This document shows positions 43,352-51,587 of a stretch of 64,000 nucleotides of DNA, in pieces; positions within the stretch are counted from its first letter, which is position 1; the number at the start of each line of letters is the position of its first letter. The DNA is from a virus, in the IMG/VR virus record IMGVR_UViG_3300049489_000707, positions 1 through 64,000 of that record, one strand, 5' to 3'. The notes under the pieces were generated by a model. It was not told where the DNA came from, searched no databases, and saw nothing but the letters and a program-made list of their open reading frames with translations. The translations under genes were made by a program, and so were the position numbers.

Positions 43352-44362
43352 ATGGAAGCCGAGATCCGAGCATTACTGCAGGAACATGGTGTTAGCTTCA
43401 AGCCCAACAGCAAGAGCTTCATCATGTCCTGCCCGCGTTGCGGAAAGAGCCAGAAGCTCTACATCCGCAAGGCGGACGGACGCTTCGTCTGCTGGTATTG
43501 CAAAGAGATCGACGGCTTCCAGGGCCGCGCAGAGTTCGCCCTAGCTGAACTCTGCAACCTTCCCGTAGCAGAAGTCCAAAAGCGCATCTATGGTGAGGGG
43601 GTTGGCAAACCAACTGCCATCTACCTCACCATAGATGTGGCCGACTTTGAGGACGAAGACAGCGACGACTACATCGACCTGGAGCAGCAGCTCAAACCTC
43701 AGGCCTGGCCGCTGGACTTCTACCCGCTGGACCACGAGCTGGGCTCAAAGGGCGCCCGGTACCTCGAAGCACGCGGCATTCCCGTCTCTATCGCCATGGA
43801 GTACGGGATTCGCTACTACCCGGCCAAGAGCAGCGTCGTTTTCCCTGTCCAATCGCAGGGCAACCTGTACGGCTGGCAGCAACGCCTCGTGGAGAACGAC
43901 AAGCCCTACTGGGACGAGCGACGCCAGCGCATCATCACGCCACTCAAGGCCATCACCAGCACCGACCTGAAGCGCGACCAGATTCTGATGTTCTCTGACC
44001 GCTTGAATGGCAGCCGGCACTGCGTCTTGGGTGAAGGTCCTGTTGACGCCCTGAAAGCCCATTTGTGCGGTGGCAATGTAGCCTCCCTTGGTAAAGCTGT
44101 CTCCGACACCCAACTGGAGTTGATCCGCAACTCTGGTGTCGACAGTCTCTACCTGGGGCTCGACCCTGACGCCTACCTGGAGCTGGACCGCATTCGAAAG
44201 AAGATGCGGGATTTGGTACTATACGACCTCCGACCACCAGCTCCCTTCAAGGACCTTGGTGAGATGGAAATGGAAGCCGTGAAGTATCACTTCGACAACG
44301 CCCAAGTTCTCAATCCGGCGTTCGTCCTCATCTACCTGAAAAACCACTTTGGAGCCCACTAA
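43352..44362 (+). CDS. DNA primase (zinc-ribbon plus Toprim)
   Basis: 336 residues. Zinc ribbon CPRC (27-30) and CWYC (47-50), as in DnaG/T7 primase fronts. A linker follows, then a DnaG-like core with VVFPVQSQGNLYGWQQR and a Toprim domain: VLGEGPVDALKAHLCGG, GKAVSD and LGLDPDAY. It makes RNA primers for the lagging strand, with the helicase encoded next; their genes overlap by one base. Confidence 0.85.
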   Translation: MEAEIRALLQEHGVSFKPNSKSFIMSCPRCGKSQKLYIRKADGRFVCWYCKEIDGFQGRAEFALAELCNLPVAEVQKRIYGEGVGKPTAIYLTIDVADFEDEDSDDYIDLEQQLKPQAWPLDFYPLDHELGSKGARYLEARGIPVSIAMEYGIRYYPAKSSVVFPVQSQGNLYGWQQRLVENDKPYWDERRQRIITPLKAITSTDLKRDQILMFSDRLNGSRHCVLGEGPVDALKAHLCGGNVASLGKAVSDTQLELIRNSGVDSLYLGLDPDAYLELDRIRKKMRDLVLYDLRPPAPFKDLGEMEMEAVKYHFDNAQVLNPAFVLIYLKNHFGAH

Positions 44363-45870
44363 TGGCTGAAGCCCGAGTCAACCCAGACCTTCTTCCTTTC
44401 AGCGCCGCGAAGCAGGAGGCCACGCTTGGCCACATCCTCTACGACGAGCGCTTCTTCGCGGCTGTCATCTCGAAGCTTGAGCCGGAGTGGTTCAGCGACG
44501 AGGTCCTCGTGCGGCTGTATGGCGCCATGAAGGCCTGGTACCTCAAGTGGGGTAAGCGCCCCAGCATTCCAGAGCTGCTGGAGTGCAGGGACATTCTGAA
44601 GCTCGAAAGCAAGCTCATTGCCCAGATTCGGGGTGCCGCCAGCCTTCTGCAGGACAAGCGCCAAAACTTCAGCATGCAGCCTCTTCTCAACGAGATGGAG
44701 ATTTGGCTCAAGGCCCGCACCATCCAGGCGGCCCTCCCGAAGGCAGCCAACGCCTTCAACGCTCAGAAGCTGGACGAGAGCGTGACCATCATGAACAAGA
44801 TGGTTCAGGAGTACAACGACATCCGTTTCATGGAGGACGACCGTGTCAGCTTCTACAACTACGGCGTCGATCTGCTCAAGGAGAAGGAGGACACCAGCAA
44901 GGCGCTTACCTTCGGAATCTCCGCCCTGGACCGCCTCCTGGAGCCCAACGGCACCGCCGGCAGTCTCATGCCAGGCTCAATGACCGTTCTGCTGGCTCCC
45001 ACGAACATCGGTAAGACCTCCGCGATGGTGACAATCGCAGTGGCGAACATCCTGAAGGGCAAGTCAGTGCTCTTCATCGCCCACGAAGGCACCGAAGCCG
45101 AGCTGAAGAGCAAGTTCATGCGCTGTATCTCGGGCATGACACAGCCAGAGATGTTCCGGGCCTACCTGGACCCCGAGCTGTCCAAGCAGATGCGGCAGTG
45201 GGAGAGCTTTCTTCAGCGCTTCTTGGTCTACAAGCCGATGTACAAGGCCGGCTTGACCGTGGAAGAGGTGGCCGTTACCGTGGAGCGCCTCCAGGACATG
45301 CGTCGCATGGAGTATGGGGTGGGCTTCGACCTGCTGGTCGACGACTACGCCGCCAAGCTCACCTGTGCAGCCAACTCTAAGGGCAACATGCAGCCCCGAC
45401 AGGAACAGGAGAACGTCTACAACCAGTTCGTTCAGATGGGCCTGCGTCACAAGTTCCATGTTCTGACCGCCATCCAGACCAATCGAGAGGGCTCCAAGCT
45501 CAACAGGAAAATCGGCAGTCAGAAGAACGAAACACGCCTCCTGCACATGGAAGACGTGATGGAGACCTGGGGAGCGATGACTGCAGCCGCCATCGTCATC
45601 AGCCTCAATAGGAGCGACCTCGACGCTGAGATGGGGAAGCTCACCTTCCTCATCTGCAAGTCTCGAAGCAGTGAGACGGGGTGGGCTGTTGTGTGCAACA
45701 CCAACTACGACATCTGTCGCACCCACAGCAACGACATGGGGTTCTTCTCGTACAGGGGCACTGAAAGCGTTGGCGAGAAGAGCGCCGACATCATGAAGAC
45801 CTGGAACGGACAGACGGTGACATCTGATAAGCTTGCAGTGTATGATGTAAATCCACTGAAGGGAGTTTGA
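44362..45870 (+). CDS. dnaB: DnaB-type replicative helicase
   Basis: 502 residues. The N-terminal domain (LPFSAAKQEATLGHILYDERFF ... PEWFSDEVLVRLY) resembles DnaB/gp41. Then a RecA-type motor: APTNIGKTS (212-220), VLFIAHEGTEAELK (motif 1a), LLVDDYAAKL (Walker B) and LTAIQTNREG, with NRSDLDAEMGKLTFLICKSR near the end. A hexameric 5'-3' helicase at the fork, teamed with the primase. ClpP follows after one base. A possible promoter (GTGACA, 18 bases, TATGAT at 45841) lies in its 3' end. Confidence 0.87.
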   Translation: MAEARVNPDLLPFSAAKQEATLGHILYDERFFAAVISKLEPEWFSDEVLVRLYGAMKAWYLKWGKRPSIPELLECRDILKLESKLIAQIRGAASLLQDKRQNFSMQPLLNEMEIWLKARTIQAALPKAANAFNAQKLDESVTIMNKMVQEYNDIRFMEDDRVSFYNYGVDLLKEKEDTSKALTFGISALDRLLEPNGTAGSLMPGSMTVLLAPTNIGKTSAMVTIAVANILKGKSVLFIAHEGTEAELKSKFMRCISGMTQPEMFRAYLDPELSKQMRQWESFLQRFLVYKPMYKAGLTVEEVAVTVERLQDMRRMEYGVGFDLLVDDYAAKLTCAANSKGNMQPRQEQENVYNQFVQMGLRHKFHVLTAIQTNREGSKLNRKIGSQKNETRLLHMEDVMETWGAMTAAAIVISLNRSDLDAEMGKLTFLICKSRSSETGWAVVCNTNYDICRTHSNDMGFFSYRGTESVGEKSADIMKTWNGQTVTSDKLAVYDVNPLKGV

Positions 45871-45871
45871 C

Positions 45872-46447
45872 ATGGCGAAGAAGGTCACGGACAGGTTGTC
45901 GGACATCTTGGAGCAGGGGGTCGACTGGAAGACTCGGACCCTCTACATCATCGGAGCCATCGACGATGAGAAGTCCTTCCGGTTGATTCCCATCATTCGC
46001 CTCCTGGACGAAGGCAAGGGCCCCATCAAGATCTTCCTGAGCAGCAACGGCGGAGACGAGGCGGCTGGCTTCGCCATCTTTGACACGCTGCGTCTTTGCC
46101 GAAACCAGGTCCGCATGTACGGGTTCGGTGGGGTGTACAGCATCGCTGCGCTCATCTTCCAGGCCGGCAACGCCCGGTTCCTGGCTCCCAACGCCCAGTT
46201 GATGATGCACAATGGCACCATGGGCATCGACAGCTCGGATGGCTCCATGGACAGCAACAAGATCGAGCAGTTGGGCCGTGAGGCTGCCCAGAACAATGCC
46301 CGGTACCACGGTGCCATAGCCAACCGTTGCAGCCTCAGCTTGACAGAGGTGGCAGCTTGGTGCAAAGATGAACGCTACTTCCTCGCGGAAGAGGCAGTTT
46401 CACTCGGTCTGGCTGATCGCCTGATCGCACTTGGAGAGATCAAATGA
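45872..46447 (+). CDS. ClpP-like serine protease
   Basis: 191 residues, the size of ClpP. Catalytic triad visible: Ser90 in GVYSIAALIFQAG, His113 in LMMHNG and Asp166 in WCKDERYFLAEEAVSLGLADRL. IKIFLSSNGGDEAAGFAIFDTL matches the strand and helix before the oxyanion hole. It may cut host or phage proteins, either with host Clp ATPases or alone. In phages ClpP-like proteins usually belong to head maturation, but here it sits in the replication unit, so another role is likely. AAGGGAG precedes the ATG. Confidence 0.82.
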   Translation: MAKKVTDRLSDILEQGVDWKTRTLYIIGAIDDEKSFRLIPIIRLLDEGKGPIKIFLSSNGGDEAAGFAIFDTLRLCRNQVRMYGFGGVYSIAALIFQAGNARFLAPNAQLMMHNGTMGIDSSDGSMDSNKIEQLGREAAQNNARYHGAIANRCSLSLTEVAAWCKDERYFLAEEAVSLGLADRLIALGEIK

Positions 46448-47085
46448 CCGCAAAGCTGCTTGAACTGCTGAAGAAGTACTGGCCCCACATCTTGGTTGTC
46501 ACCCTCGTGCTGCTTGGGGGCATCGGCATTGGCTGGAGCGTCAAGCCCGACGTGGTCAAGATTGAGGAGCGGGAGAAGATTGTCGAGAAGCAGGTCACCA
46601 CTGAGGCCCAGAAAGAGCTGATGACCGCTTTCGAGAACCTCCGCATCGAGATGGAGAAGGTCCGTGAGACCCAGGTGGTCGAGAAGTACCACCGTGAGGA
46701 GCTGGAGACCAAGCTCGCCGACGGCACCTACACCAAGAAGGTCACGGTCGACAAGAACATCGACTCCCACACCAAGGAGACCGAGACCAAAGTCGAGGTG
46801 AGGGTGGTTGAGGTCGAGAAGAAGATCGAGACCATTCGCACCGAGTACGTGGACAAGATTGTCGAGAAGGAGAAGATCGTCACTCCGATGCTGGCCCAAT
46901 GGCACGTGGGCGTCCTGGCTGGCGTGAAGCCCAACTTCAATCCCTTGACCGCCGGTGGTCTCCAGCTCGGAGTGGAGGTCGAGCGTCGCATCGTTGGACC
47001 TGTCTTCCTTGGAATCCAGGTGGGCGCCAACCCCACCAACTTCGATGGCGTCCAGGTCATGGGAAAGGTTGGGTTCGAGTTTTGA
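46444..47085 (+). CDS. Membrane-anchored coiled-coil protein with beta-rich end
   Basis: 213 residues. One membrane segment at 14-32 (PHILVVTLVLLGGIGIGWSV), then about 120 residues of charged coiled coil rich in Val/Glu/Lys, and a C-terminal 55 residues of amphipathic strands (WHVGVLAGVKPNF, LQLGVEVERRI, VFLGIQVGA, MGKVGFEF). The final strand ends in Phe, as outer-membrane strands do. The form recalls a periplasm-spanning protein, perhaps spanin-like, but a tail or inner-membrane protein is also possible. ATGA overlap with clpP. Confidence 0.6.
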   Translation: MTAKLLELLKKYWPHILVVTLVLLGGIGIGWSVKPDVVKIEEREKIVEKQVTTEAQKELMTAFENLRIEMEKVRETQVVEKYHREELETKLADGTYTKKVTVDKNIDSHTKETETKVEVRVVEVEKKIETIRTEYVDKIVEKEKIVTPMLAQWHVGVLAGVKPNFNPLTAGGLQLGVEVERRIVGPVFLGIQVGANPTNFDGVQVMGKVGFEF

Positions 47086-48080
47086 GCGCGGCAGACATGC
47101 AACTGATTCGGGACCACGTCCCCGGCGGCTTCAATCTGGCCGTCGGGGAGCCGTTCTTTCTGCAGCAGGTCTACGGGAAGCTGTACCCCCGGGCGGTCTA
47201 CGGGAAGATGACCTACCCGGTCTTGAATGGCGAACCAGACCTCCTGAACCTCTTGAAGGCCCGGTTCTCTGGTCAGCACGTGGTCGTGACCAACGGAGCC
47301 AAGCAGGCCATCCTGGCGTGTGCCTACGCCCTCAGGGTGAAGTACAACAAGACCTTCATGACTCACGAGGCCCCCTATTGGCCCACGTACCCAACGATGG
47401 CCGACATGTCCAAGCTGGACTTCAGGGCGGGGGACTTCGAGCCCGAGGGCGCTCTTCGGGTTATCACAGCCCCCAACAATCCCGACGGCTCGCTGTCGAA
47501 CCGCCCCTACATGGAGTACGACATCTGGGATGCCGCATACGCTTCGCCCATCTACGGCTGGGACTACCTCGTGCCCTGGCACAAGATGAGCGTTTGGAGC
47601 GCAGCCAAGCTCTTCGGGCCCTCAGGCTACCGCATCGGATGGGTTGCCACAGGCGACCCCGAGCTGGCACGGCTGGCCAGCGAGTACGTCGAGAAGACCA
47701 CCTCTGGTGTCAGTCTGCCCAGCCAGCGCTTGCTCTACGGGCTCCTGTTCAATCTGAACACCCTCACCCACGCCGAGCGTCAAAAGTACGAAGCTCAGGC
47801 CCGTGCCTACCTGCTGGAGAATCGATCGACCCTCGCTCTGCGGCTGGGGTCCTACTTCTCAGAGATGAAGGGGCTCCCGGACTCAGGTCGCGGCATGTTC
47901 GCCTGGGTGAAGGCCAAAGACCCGGAGCACTTCAGGAAGCTGCTGGACGCTGCCAAGGTGAAGGTCGTCAGTGGTGAGTTCTGTGGTGGTGAAGAGGGTT
48001 GGTTCAGAATCAGCCTCGGGGTTCTCCCTGAGACGCTGAAAGAGGCCGCTTCGGCCATTCAGGATGCAGACCATGGATAA
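47082..48080 (+). CDS. PLP-dependent aminotransferase (fold type I)
   Basis: 332 residues from TTG at 47082, overlapping the previous stop; ATG at 47097 is the alternative. Class I/II aminotransferase marks: VVTNGAKQAILACAYAL (cofactor phosphate site), APNNPDGSL (Asn-Pro), WDAAYASPIYG (Asp for the pyridine nitrogen) and SAAKLFGPSGYRIGW with the Schiff-base Lys. At about 330 residues it is short for the family (usually 380-430). Such an enzyme is unusual in a phage. It might modify an amino acid, a cell-wall precursor or a hypermodified base; nothing here decides. Confidence 0.78.
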   Translation: MSAADMQLIRDHVPGGFNLAVGEPFFLQQVYGKLYPRAVYGKMTYPVLNGEPDLLNLLKARFSGQHVVVTNGAKQAILACAYALRVKYNKTFMTHEAPYWPTYPTMADMSKLDFRAGDFEPEGALRVITAPNNPDGSLSNRPYMEYDIWDAAYASPIYGWDYLVPWHKMSVWSAAKLFGPSGYRIGWVATGDPELARLASEYVEKTTSGVSLPSQRLLYGLLFNLNTLTHAERQKYEAQARAYLLENRSTLALRLGSYFSEMKGLPDSGRGMFAWVKAKDPEHFRKLLDAAKVKVVSGEFCGGEEGWFRISLGVLPETLKEAASAIQDADHG

Positions 48081-48708
48081 GCACAGCGAAGTGGAAGCCA
48101 AGTTCGATGCGGGGAAGGTAACCCTGAAGCAGTACCACGACTTCGTGGCGGGGCTCAGTGGCGAGAAAATCACCGCAAAGGCGGTGGTGATTGAGTCGTA
48201 CAAGGCCGTCAGCGGCAAAGACACCTACTACGACCTCAACGGCTCGAAGCTGCGATACCGGGAGGGAGACATGCCTGGGGGCGAGCTGACCTACAAGCAG
48301 CGCAAGTCCGACAAGAGCATCGCCGACCGAGTGGAGATCAACCTGCCCTTCAGCGGCAAAGTGGAGCCGAACGACGTCCACACGATGATTGGCTACCTGG
48401 GTGGGAAGGAGGTCTTCAACATCGAGAAGACCTCGTACATCTACCACGTGCGTGGCCAGATGGGCGCTGAGGAGGGCTCAAGCAAGCAGTACATCGCCGT
48501 CACCGCTCTGTACGACGTCACCGACGAAGACGGCAAGACCCGGCGCTTCCTTGAGGTTGAAATCGAGTCCAGCAGTGAGTGCAGTGAAGAGACCGGTCGA
48601 AAAGCGCTTGACAGGTGGGTCCGCATCGTGAAGAATGGCCTTGAGGTTGAGGGGCCTATCAACGAATCCCTCTTTGAAATCTACTCGAAAGGTAAACAAA
48701 CAAAATGA
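48073..48708 (+). CDS. CYTH-like triphosphate tunnel protein
   Basis: 211 residues from the ATG at 48073 (AGGA 8 bases upstream; ATG at 48064 also possible). It shows the charge pattern of CYTH enzymes: SEVEAKFD (ExExK-like strand), YYDLNGSKLRYREGD, LTYKQRKSD, RVEINLPF, YDVTDEDGKTRRFLEVEIE. CYTH members cut triphosphates such as thiamine triphosphate, inorganic triphosphate or RNA 5' ends, or make cAMP. In this setting a nucleotide or RNA 5'-triphosphatase would be attractive, but that is speculation. Confidence 0.65.
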   Translation: MDKHSEVEAKFDAGKVTLKQYHDFVAGLSGEKITAKAVVIESYKAVSGKDTYYDLNGSKLRYREGDMPGGELTYKQRKSDKSIADRVEINLPFSGKVEPNDVHTMIGYLGGKEVFNIEKTSYIYHVRGQMGAEEGSSKQYIAVTALYDVTDEDGKTRRFLEVEIESSSECSEETGRKALDRWVRIVKNGLEVEGPINESLFEIYSKGKQTK

Positions 48709-48899
48709 CACGTTCAGAGTTCAAGCAGGTGGGAATCGACGTCTTCATGGAGCTTCTCCCGAAGACCAAGATGGTCGACATGCAGGAGTTCCTCAGTACC
48801 TTCATGGCTGAGCTGGAGGACCAGGGCCTGGAAATCGAAGACGATGAGGACCTGGACGAGAACACCGAGACCGAAGACGACGAAGACTTCGAGGGCTGA
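48705..48899 (+). CDS. Small acidic protein
   Basis: 64 residues. A helical front (RSEFKQVGIDVFMELLPKTK) is followed by a tail that is almost entirely Asp/Glu (EDDEDLDENTETEDDEDFEG), DNA-mimic-like in charge. It overlaps both neighbours by one to four bases. Could be an inhibitor of a DNA-binding host protein; no evidence beyond composition. Confidence 0.55.
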   Translation: MTRSEFKQVGIDVFMELLPKTKMVDMQEFLSTFMAELEDQGLEIEDDEDLDENTETEDDEDFEG

Positions 48900-49141
48900 T
48901 GAATCGCAAGACAACGACAGTAAGCATCGGTGGTGGTCAGTGTCGTGTTACGGTGGTGATTTCTTCGGAACCGTGCGAGATTGGCACCATGGCAGCACGA
49001 CAGGCACAGGTGTCGTTGCTTCGAGCGCTCACTGACAATATCGAGCTTCTGAACTGCGGTTTCAAGCCGTTCCAGAAGCTCACTATGCGACATACGGGCG
49101 AAGTCTGGTTGGTCGAGATGGAAGCCGTACAGTCTGAATAA
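48899..49141 (+). CDS. Hypothetical protein, 80 aa
   Basis: 80 residues with strands TVSIGGGQCRVTVVIS, a helix AARQAQVSLLRALTDNIELL and a final strand EVWLVEMEAV: a compact alpha/beta domain. ATG overlaps the previous TGA. Not recognised. Confidence 0.5.
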   Translation: MNRKTTTVSIGGGQCRVTVVISSEPCEIGTMAARQAQVSLLRALTDNIELLNCGFKPFQKLTMRHTGEVWLVEMEAVQSE

Positions 49142-49150
49142 GGAACCCCA

Positions 49151-49492
49151 ATGCCCAAGAGCGGCAGGCTTACCCAGCACAAGGCACAGCGCGATGCAGC
49201 ATCACCACTGAAGGAAAACCGAACGCTCAAGCAAGAGAACAGGTCGCTAAAAAGGCAGCTAGCGAAGCTCAGGAAGCAGATGGGGAAGATGGTCGAGTCT
49301 CACATGTCGATCCAAGAGGAAGCCGCCGCAGAAGAAGTCGTCAGCATGGCACCAGAAGGCGCTCCAGGCCAGCCTGGGGGTTGCGTAGGATGCGGTGGTG
49401 TTGGTAACATAGTTTCACTCCAGATTCCTGGAAGCCAAACCGTCTTGTCGATCTGCAAGACGTGCGGTCACAAAGAGAGGACGAAGCAATGA
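49151..49492 (+). CDS. Coiled-coil plus zinc-finger protein
   Basis: 113 residues. Residues 20-50 are a basic coiled coil (ENRTLKQENRSLKRQLAKLR), then a linker and CVGCGG ... CKTCGH, a zinc-binding pair near the C-terminus. Similar in style to several other small proteins in this window. Probably a dimeric adaptor; function unknown. Confidence 0.55.
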   Translation: MPKSGRLTQHKAQRDAASPLKENRTLKQENRSLKRQLAKLRKQMGKMVESHMSIQEEAAAEEVVSMAPEGAPGQPGGCVGCGGVGNIVSLQIPGSQTVLSICKTCGHKERTKQ

Positions 49493-49911
49493 GCGAGTTC
49501 ATTGGTACCAGGTGCGATGGATGCGGCAAGCTGACGGATGTCGAGCCCTTCGATGTAGTTGACGAGCTTGACTGGGTCGAGGATGACCGTGAAGGTCATG
49601 CCTGTCCCGACTGCCAGAAGGCCAACGCCGACCTGGAGGAGTCAACTGCCGGTGGCGAAGACCTCGCCGTCTTCGGTGAGACCCTGACCAAGACTGCCGA
49701 CGCAGTGCTGGAATCCCCTGAGGTGGTCAAGCTCAAGGCTGACCGACTGGCAGCATACGAGAAGATCAAGAAGGACACTCTCAAGGCCATCAGGAAGGAC
49801 CTCAAGGCCCAGGGCCTGGTTCAATCGGACATCGACAGGGTGCTTCAGGACACCGAAAAGGAACTGGACGACACCTACAACCAGAAGTTCAATTTCAAGG
49901 CGGAGGCCTGA
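49489..49911 (+). CDS. Zinc-ribbon protein with helical tail
   Basis: 140 residues from the ATG at 49489, overlapping the previous stop. CDGC near the start and CPDC about 33 residues on form a zinc ribbon in an acidic context; the rest is charged helix (AAYEKIKKDTLKAIRKDLKAQ). Encoded 1 base before the RNA ligase. Function unknown. Confidence 0.55.
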   Translation: MSEFIGTRCDGCGKLTDVEPFDVVDELDWVEDDREGHACPDCQKANADLEESTAGGEDLAVFGETLTKTADAVLESPEVVKLKADRLAAYEKIKKDTLKAIRKDLKAQGLVQSDIDRVLQDTEKELDDTYNQKFNFKAEA

Positions 49912-49912
49912 T

Positions 49913-50872
49913 ATGGGCTACATGCACATCGAGAATCTGTACAAGAACCAGACCCTTCTGATGTTCAAGAAGGTCTACGCCCTGGAGAAGATCCACGGGA
50001 CCAGCGCCCACATCAGCTTCAAGCGGAAGTCCCAGGCGCCCATTGAAGGAGTGGAGCAGCCCGACCTCGCTGAGGTTGGCTTCTTCTCTGGCGGGGAGAA
50101 GTACGAGAAGTTCGTGGCCCTCTTCAACGAAGAAGAGCTGAAGGCTAAGTTTCTGGAGGCTGGCCCAAAGTCGATGATCGTCTACGGCGAGGCCTACGGC
50201 GGAAAGCAGCAGGGCATGAAGGACACCTACGGCGATCAGCTGAAGTTCGTGGCCTTTGACGTCCAGATGGGCAGCCGTGACCCCAACGACCCCGAGGGGA
50301 GCCTCTGGCTGGGAGTGGAGTCGGCGACCACAATGGCAGCCAAGCTGGGCTTGGAGTTCGTCGCCTGGAACCTGGTCGACACCGACCTAGCCAGCCTGGA
50401 CCGCGAGCGAGACCTGCCCAGCCGGCAGGCCGTCCGCAACGGCATCGCCGAGCCCCGCATCGCCGAGGGCGTCGTCCTGCGCCCGCCTATCGAAGTCCGT
50501 ACCAACAACGGCGCCCGGCTCATCGCCAAGCACAAGCGCCCCGAGTTCAGTGAACGAGCCTCGAAGAAGGACACCCAGGTGACCCCAGAGAAGCAGGAGC
50601 TGCTGACCAAGGCGGAGGAAATCGCCTTCGAGTGGGTCACCTCCACCCGGCTGGAGCATGTGCTCGACAAGCTCCAGGCCAAGCTGGGCCATCCTCCCGT
50701 CATGGAACAGACCCGCCAGGTCATCGACGCCATGATTGAGGACGTCACTCGCGAGGCCAAGGGCGAAATCGTGGAATCGAAGGAGGCCATCAGGGCCATC
50801 AGCACCGCCACTGCGAAGCTTTTCAGTCAGGTGCAGCGAAAGCGCCTGGAGGCAGCTGCAGGCTTGACGTAA
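49913..50872 (+). CDS. RNA ligase (Rnl2-like)
   Basis: 319 residues. Nucleotidyltransferase motifs in order: ALEKIHGTSAHI (Lys26, adenylated residue), YGEAYGG (motif III), FVAFDVQ (IIIa), AEGVVLRPP (IV) and LIAKHKRPEF (V). The spacing and the HGT after Lys fit the Rnl2 group better than DNA ligases. The C-terminal 110 residues are helical, as in Rnl2. It could seal tRNAs or other RNAs cut by host defence nucleases. The neighbouring cREC-like gene supports a repair role. Confidence 0.8.
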   Translation: MGYMHIENLYKNQTLLMFKKVYALEKIHGTSAHISFKRKSQAPIEGVEQPDLAEVGFFSGGEKYEKFVALFNEEELKAKFLEAGPKSMIVYGEAYGGKQQGMKDTYGDQLKFVAFDVQMGSRDPNDPEGSLWLGVESATTMAAKLGLEFVAWNLVDTDLASLDRERDLPSRQAVRNGIAEPRIAEGVVLRPPIEVRTNNGARLIAKHKRPEFSERASKKDTQVTPEKQELLTKAEEIAFEWVTSTRLEHVLDKLQAKLGHPPVMEQTRQVIDAMIEDVTREAKGEIVESKEAIRAISTATAKLFSQVQRKRLEAAAGLT

Positions 50873-50892
50873 ACTCGCCGTTCTGTTACGAT
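50864..50892 (+). promoter_or_regulatory. Sigma70-type promoter
   Basis: TTGACG, 17-base spacer, TACGAT. It overlaps the RNA ligase stop, and the -10 ends 7 bases before the ATG at 50900, so the transcript start would lie at or beside the start codon (leaderless type). Confidence 0.5.
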
Positions 50893-50899
50893 AAGCCTC

Positions 50900-51283
50900 A
50901 TGCCACTGAAGCTCTACCTAGACGACCTTCGAAGCCCTCCCGAGGGCTGGGCCCTGGCTCGCAATGTTCGCGAGGCGATGCGTCTGGTGGAAGCCAACAG
51001 GGGCCAAATCGCCAACATGAGCTTGGACCACGACCTTGGCCTTTGCTACTGTACCCCCTGTGCGTTCTCTTCAGGCGAGGAGAGCTGTCTGGACGACAGC
51101 GGAAATCCCATCTGTGGCTGCACCTGCCACGTCAATGAGCCCAGCGGCTACGACTTCCTGAAGTGGGTGCATGAGACGGGCAACTGGCCTACGTACCCTC
51201 CGATCGTCCACAGCGCCAACCCCATCGGGGTGCAGAGAATGCTTCACTTTATCAAGGACTTTGGACCGTATGAAAAGGCATGA
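50900..51283 (+). CDS. Cyclic-phosphate processing receiver-like (cREC) protein
   Basis: 127 residues. KLYLDDLRSPPEGWALARNVREAM, MSLDHDLG, SGYDFLKWV and IVHSANPIGVQRML follow the pattern of receiver-like domains described for RNA repair (DD, LDHDLG, HSANPxG). These are thought to handle 2',3'-cyclic phosphate ends. A cysteine-rich insert (CYCTPC ... CGCTCHVNE) interrupts the domain and may bind zinc. It lies next to the Rnl2-like ligase. The activity is inferred from family knowledge. Confidence 0.68.
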   Translation: MPLKLYLDDLRSPPEGWALARNVREAMRLVEANRGQIANMSLDHDLGLCYCTPCAFSSGEESCLDDSGNPICGCTCHVNEPSGYDFLKWVHETGNWPTYPPIVHSANPIGVQRMLHFIKDFGPYEKA

Positions 51284-51587
51284 TGTGCTTGGAGCCCTGA
51301 TTCGCACGTTGATCATCCTCAACGTGGTCGATGCAATCTGCACCTTGGTTCTCGTTGGCCACCGCTTCACCACCGAGGACAATCCCCTGATGGACATCGT
51401 ACTTCAGAGAGGGCCGATGCTCTTTGGACTCACCAAAATGGGCATCACCCTGCTCTGTGGTGGCTTGCTCTGGCTTGCTAGGAAGAGCAAGTGGGCGATC
51501 CCGGCCACGCTGGCTATGTTGATCATCATGGGCGTGGTAGTATTCGTGCAGATAGTCATGGTGATGCAGCTCGGCTGGAGCCACTGA
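51270..51587 (+). CDS. Three-helix membrane protein (DUF5658-like)
   Basis: 105 residues from the ATG at 51270. Membrane segments at about 8-30, 50-68 and 76-98. LNVVDAICTLVLVGH and EDNPLMDIVLQRGPMLFGLTKMG match small DUF5658-type membrane proteins (N-x-x-D-x-x-x-T, E-x-N-P, K). Role unknown. ATGA-type overlaps join it to both neighbours. Confidence 0.65.
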   Translation: MKRHDVLGALIRTLIILNVVDAICTLVLVGHRFTTEDNPLMDIVLQRGPMLFGLTKMGITLLCGGLLWLARKSKWAIPATLAMLIIMGVVVFVQIVMVMQLGWSH

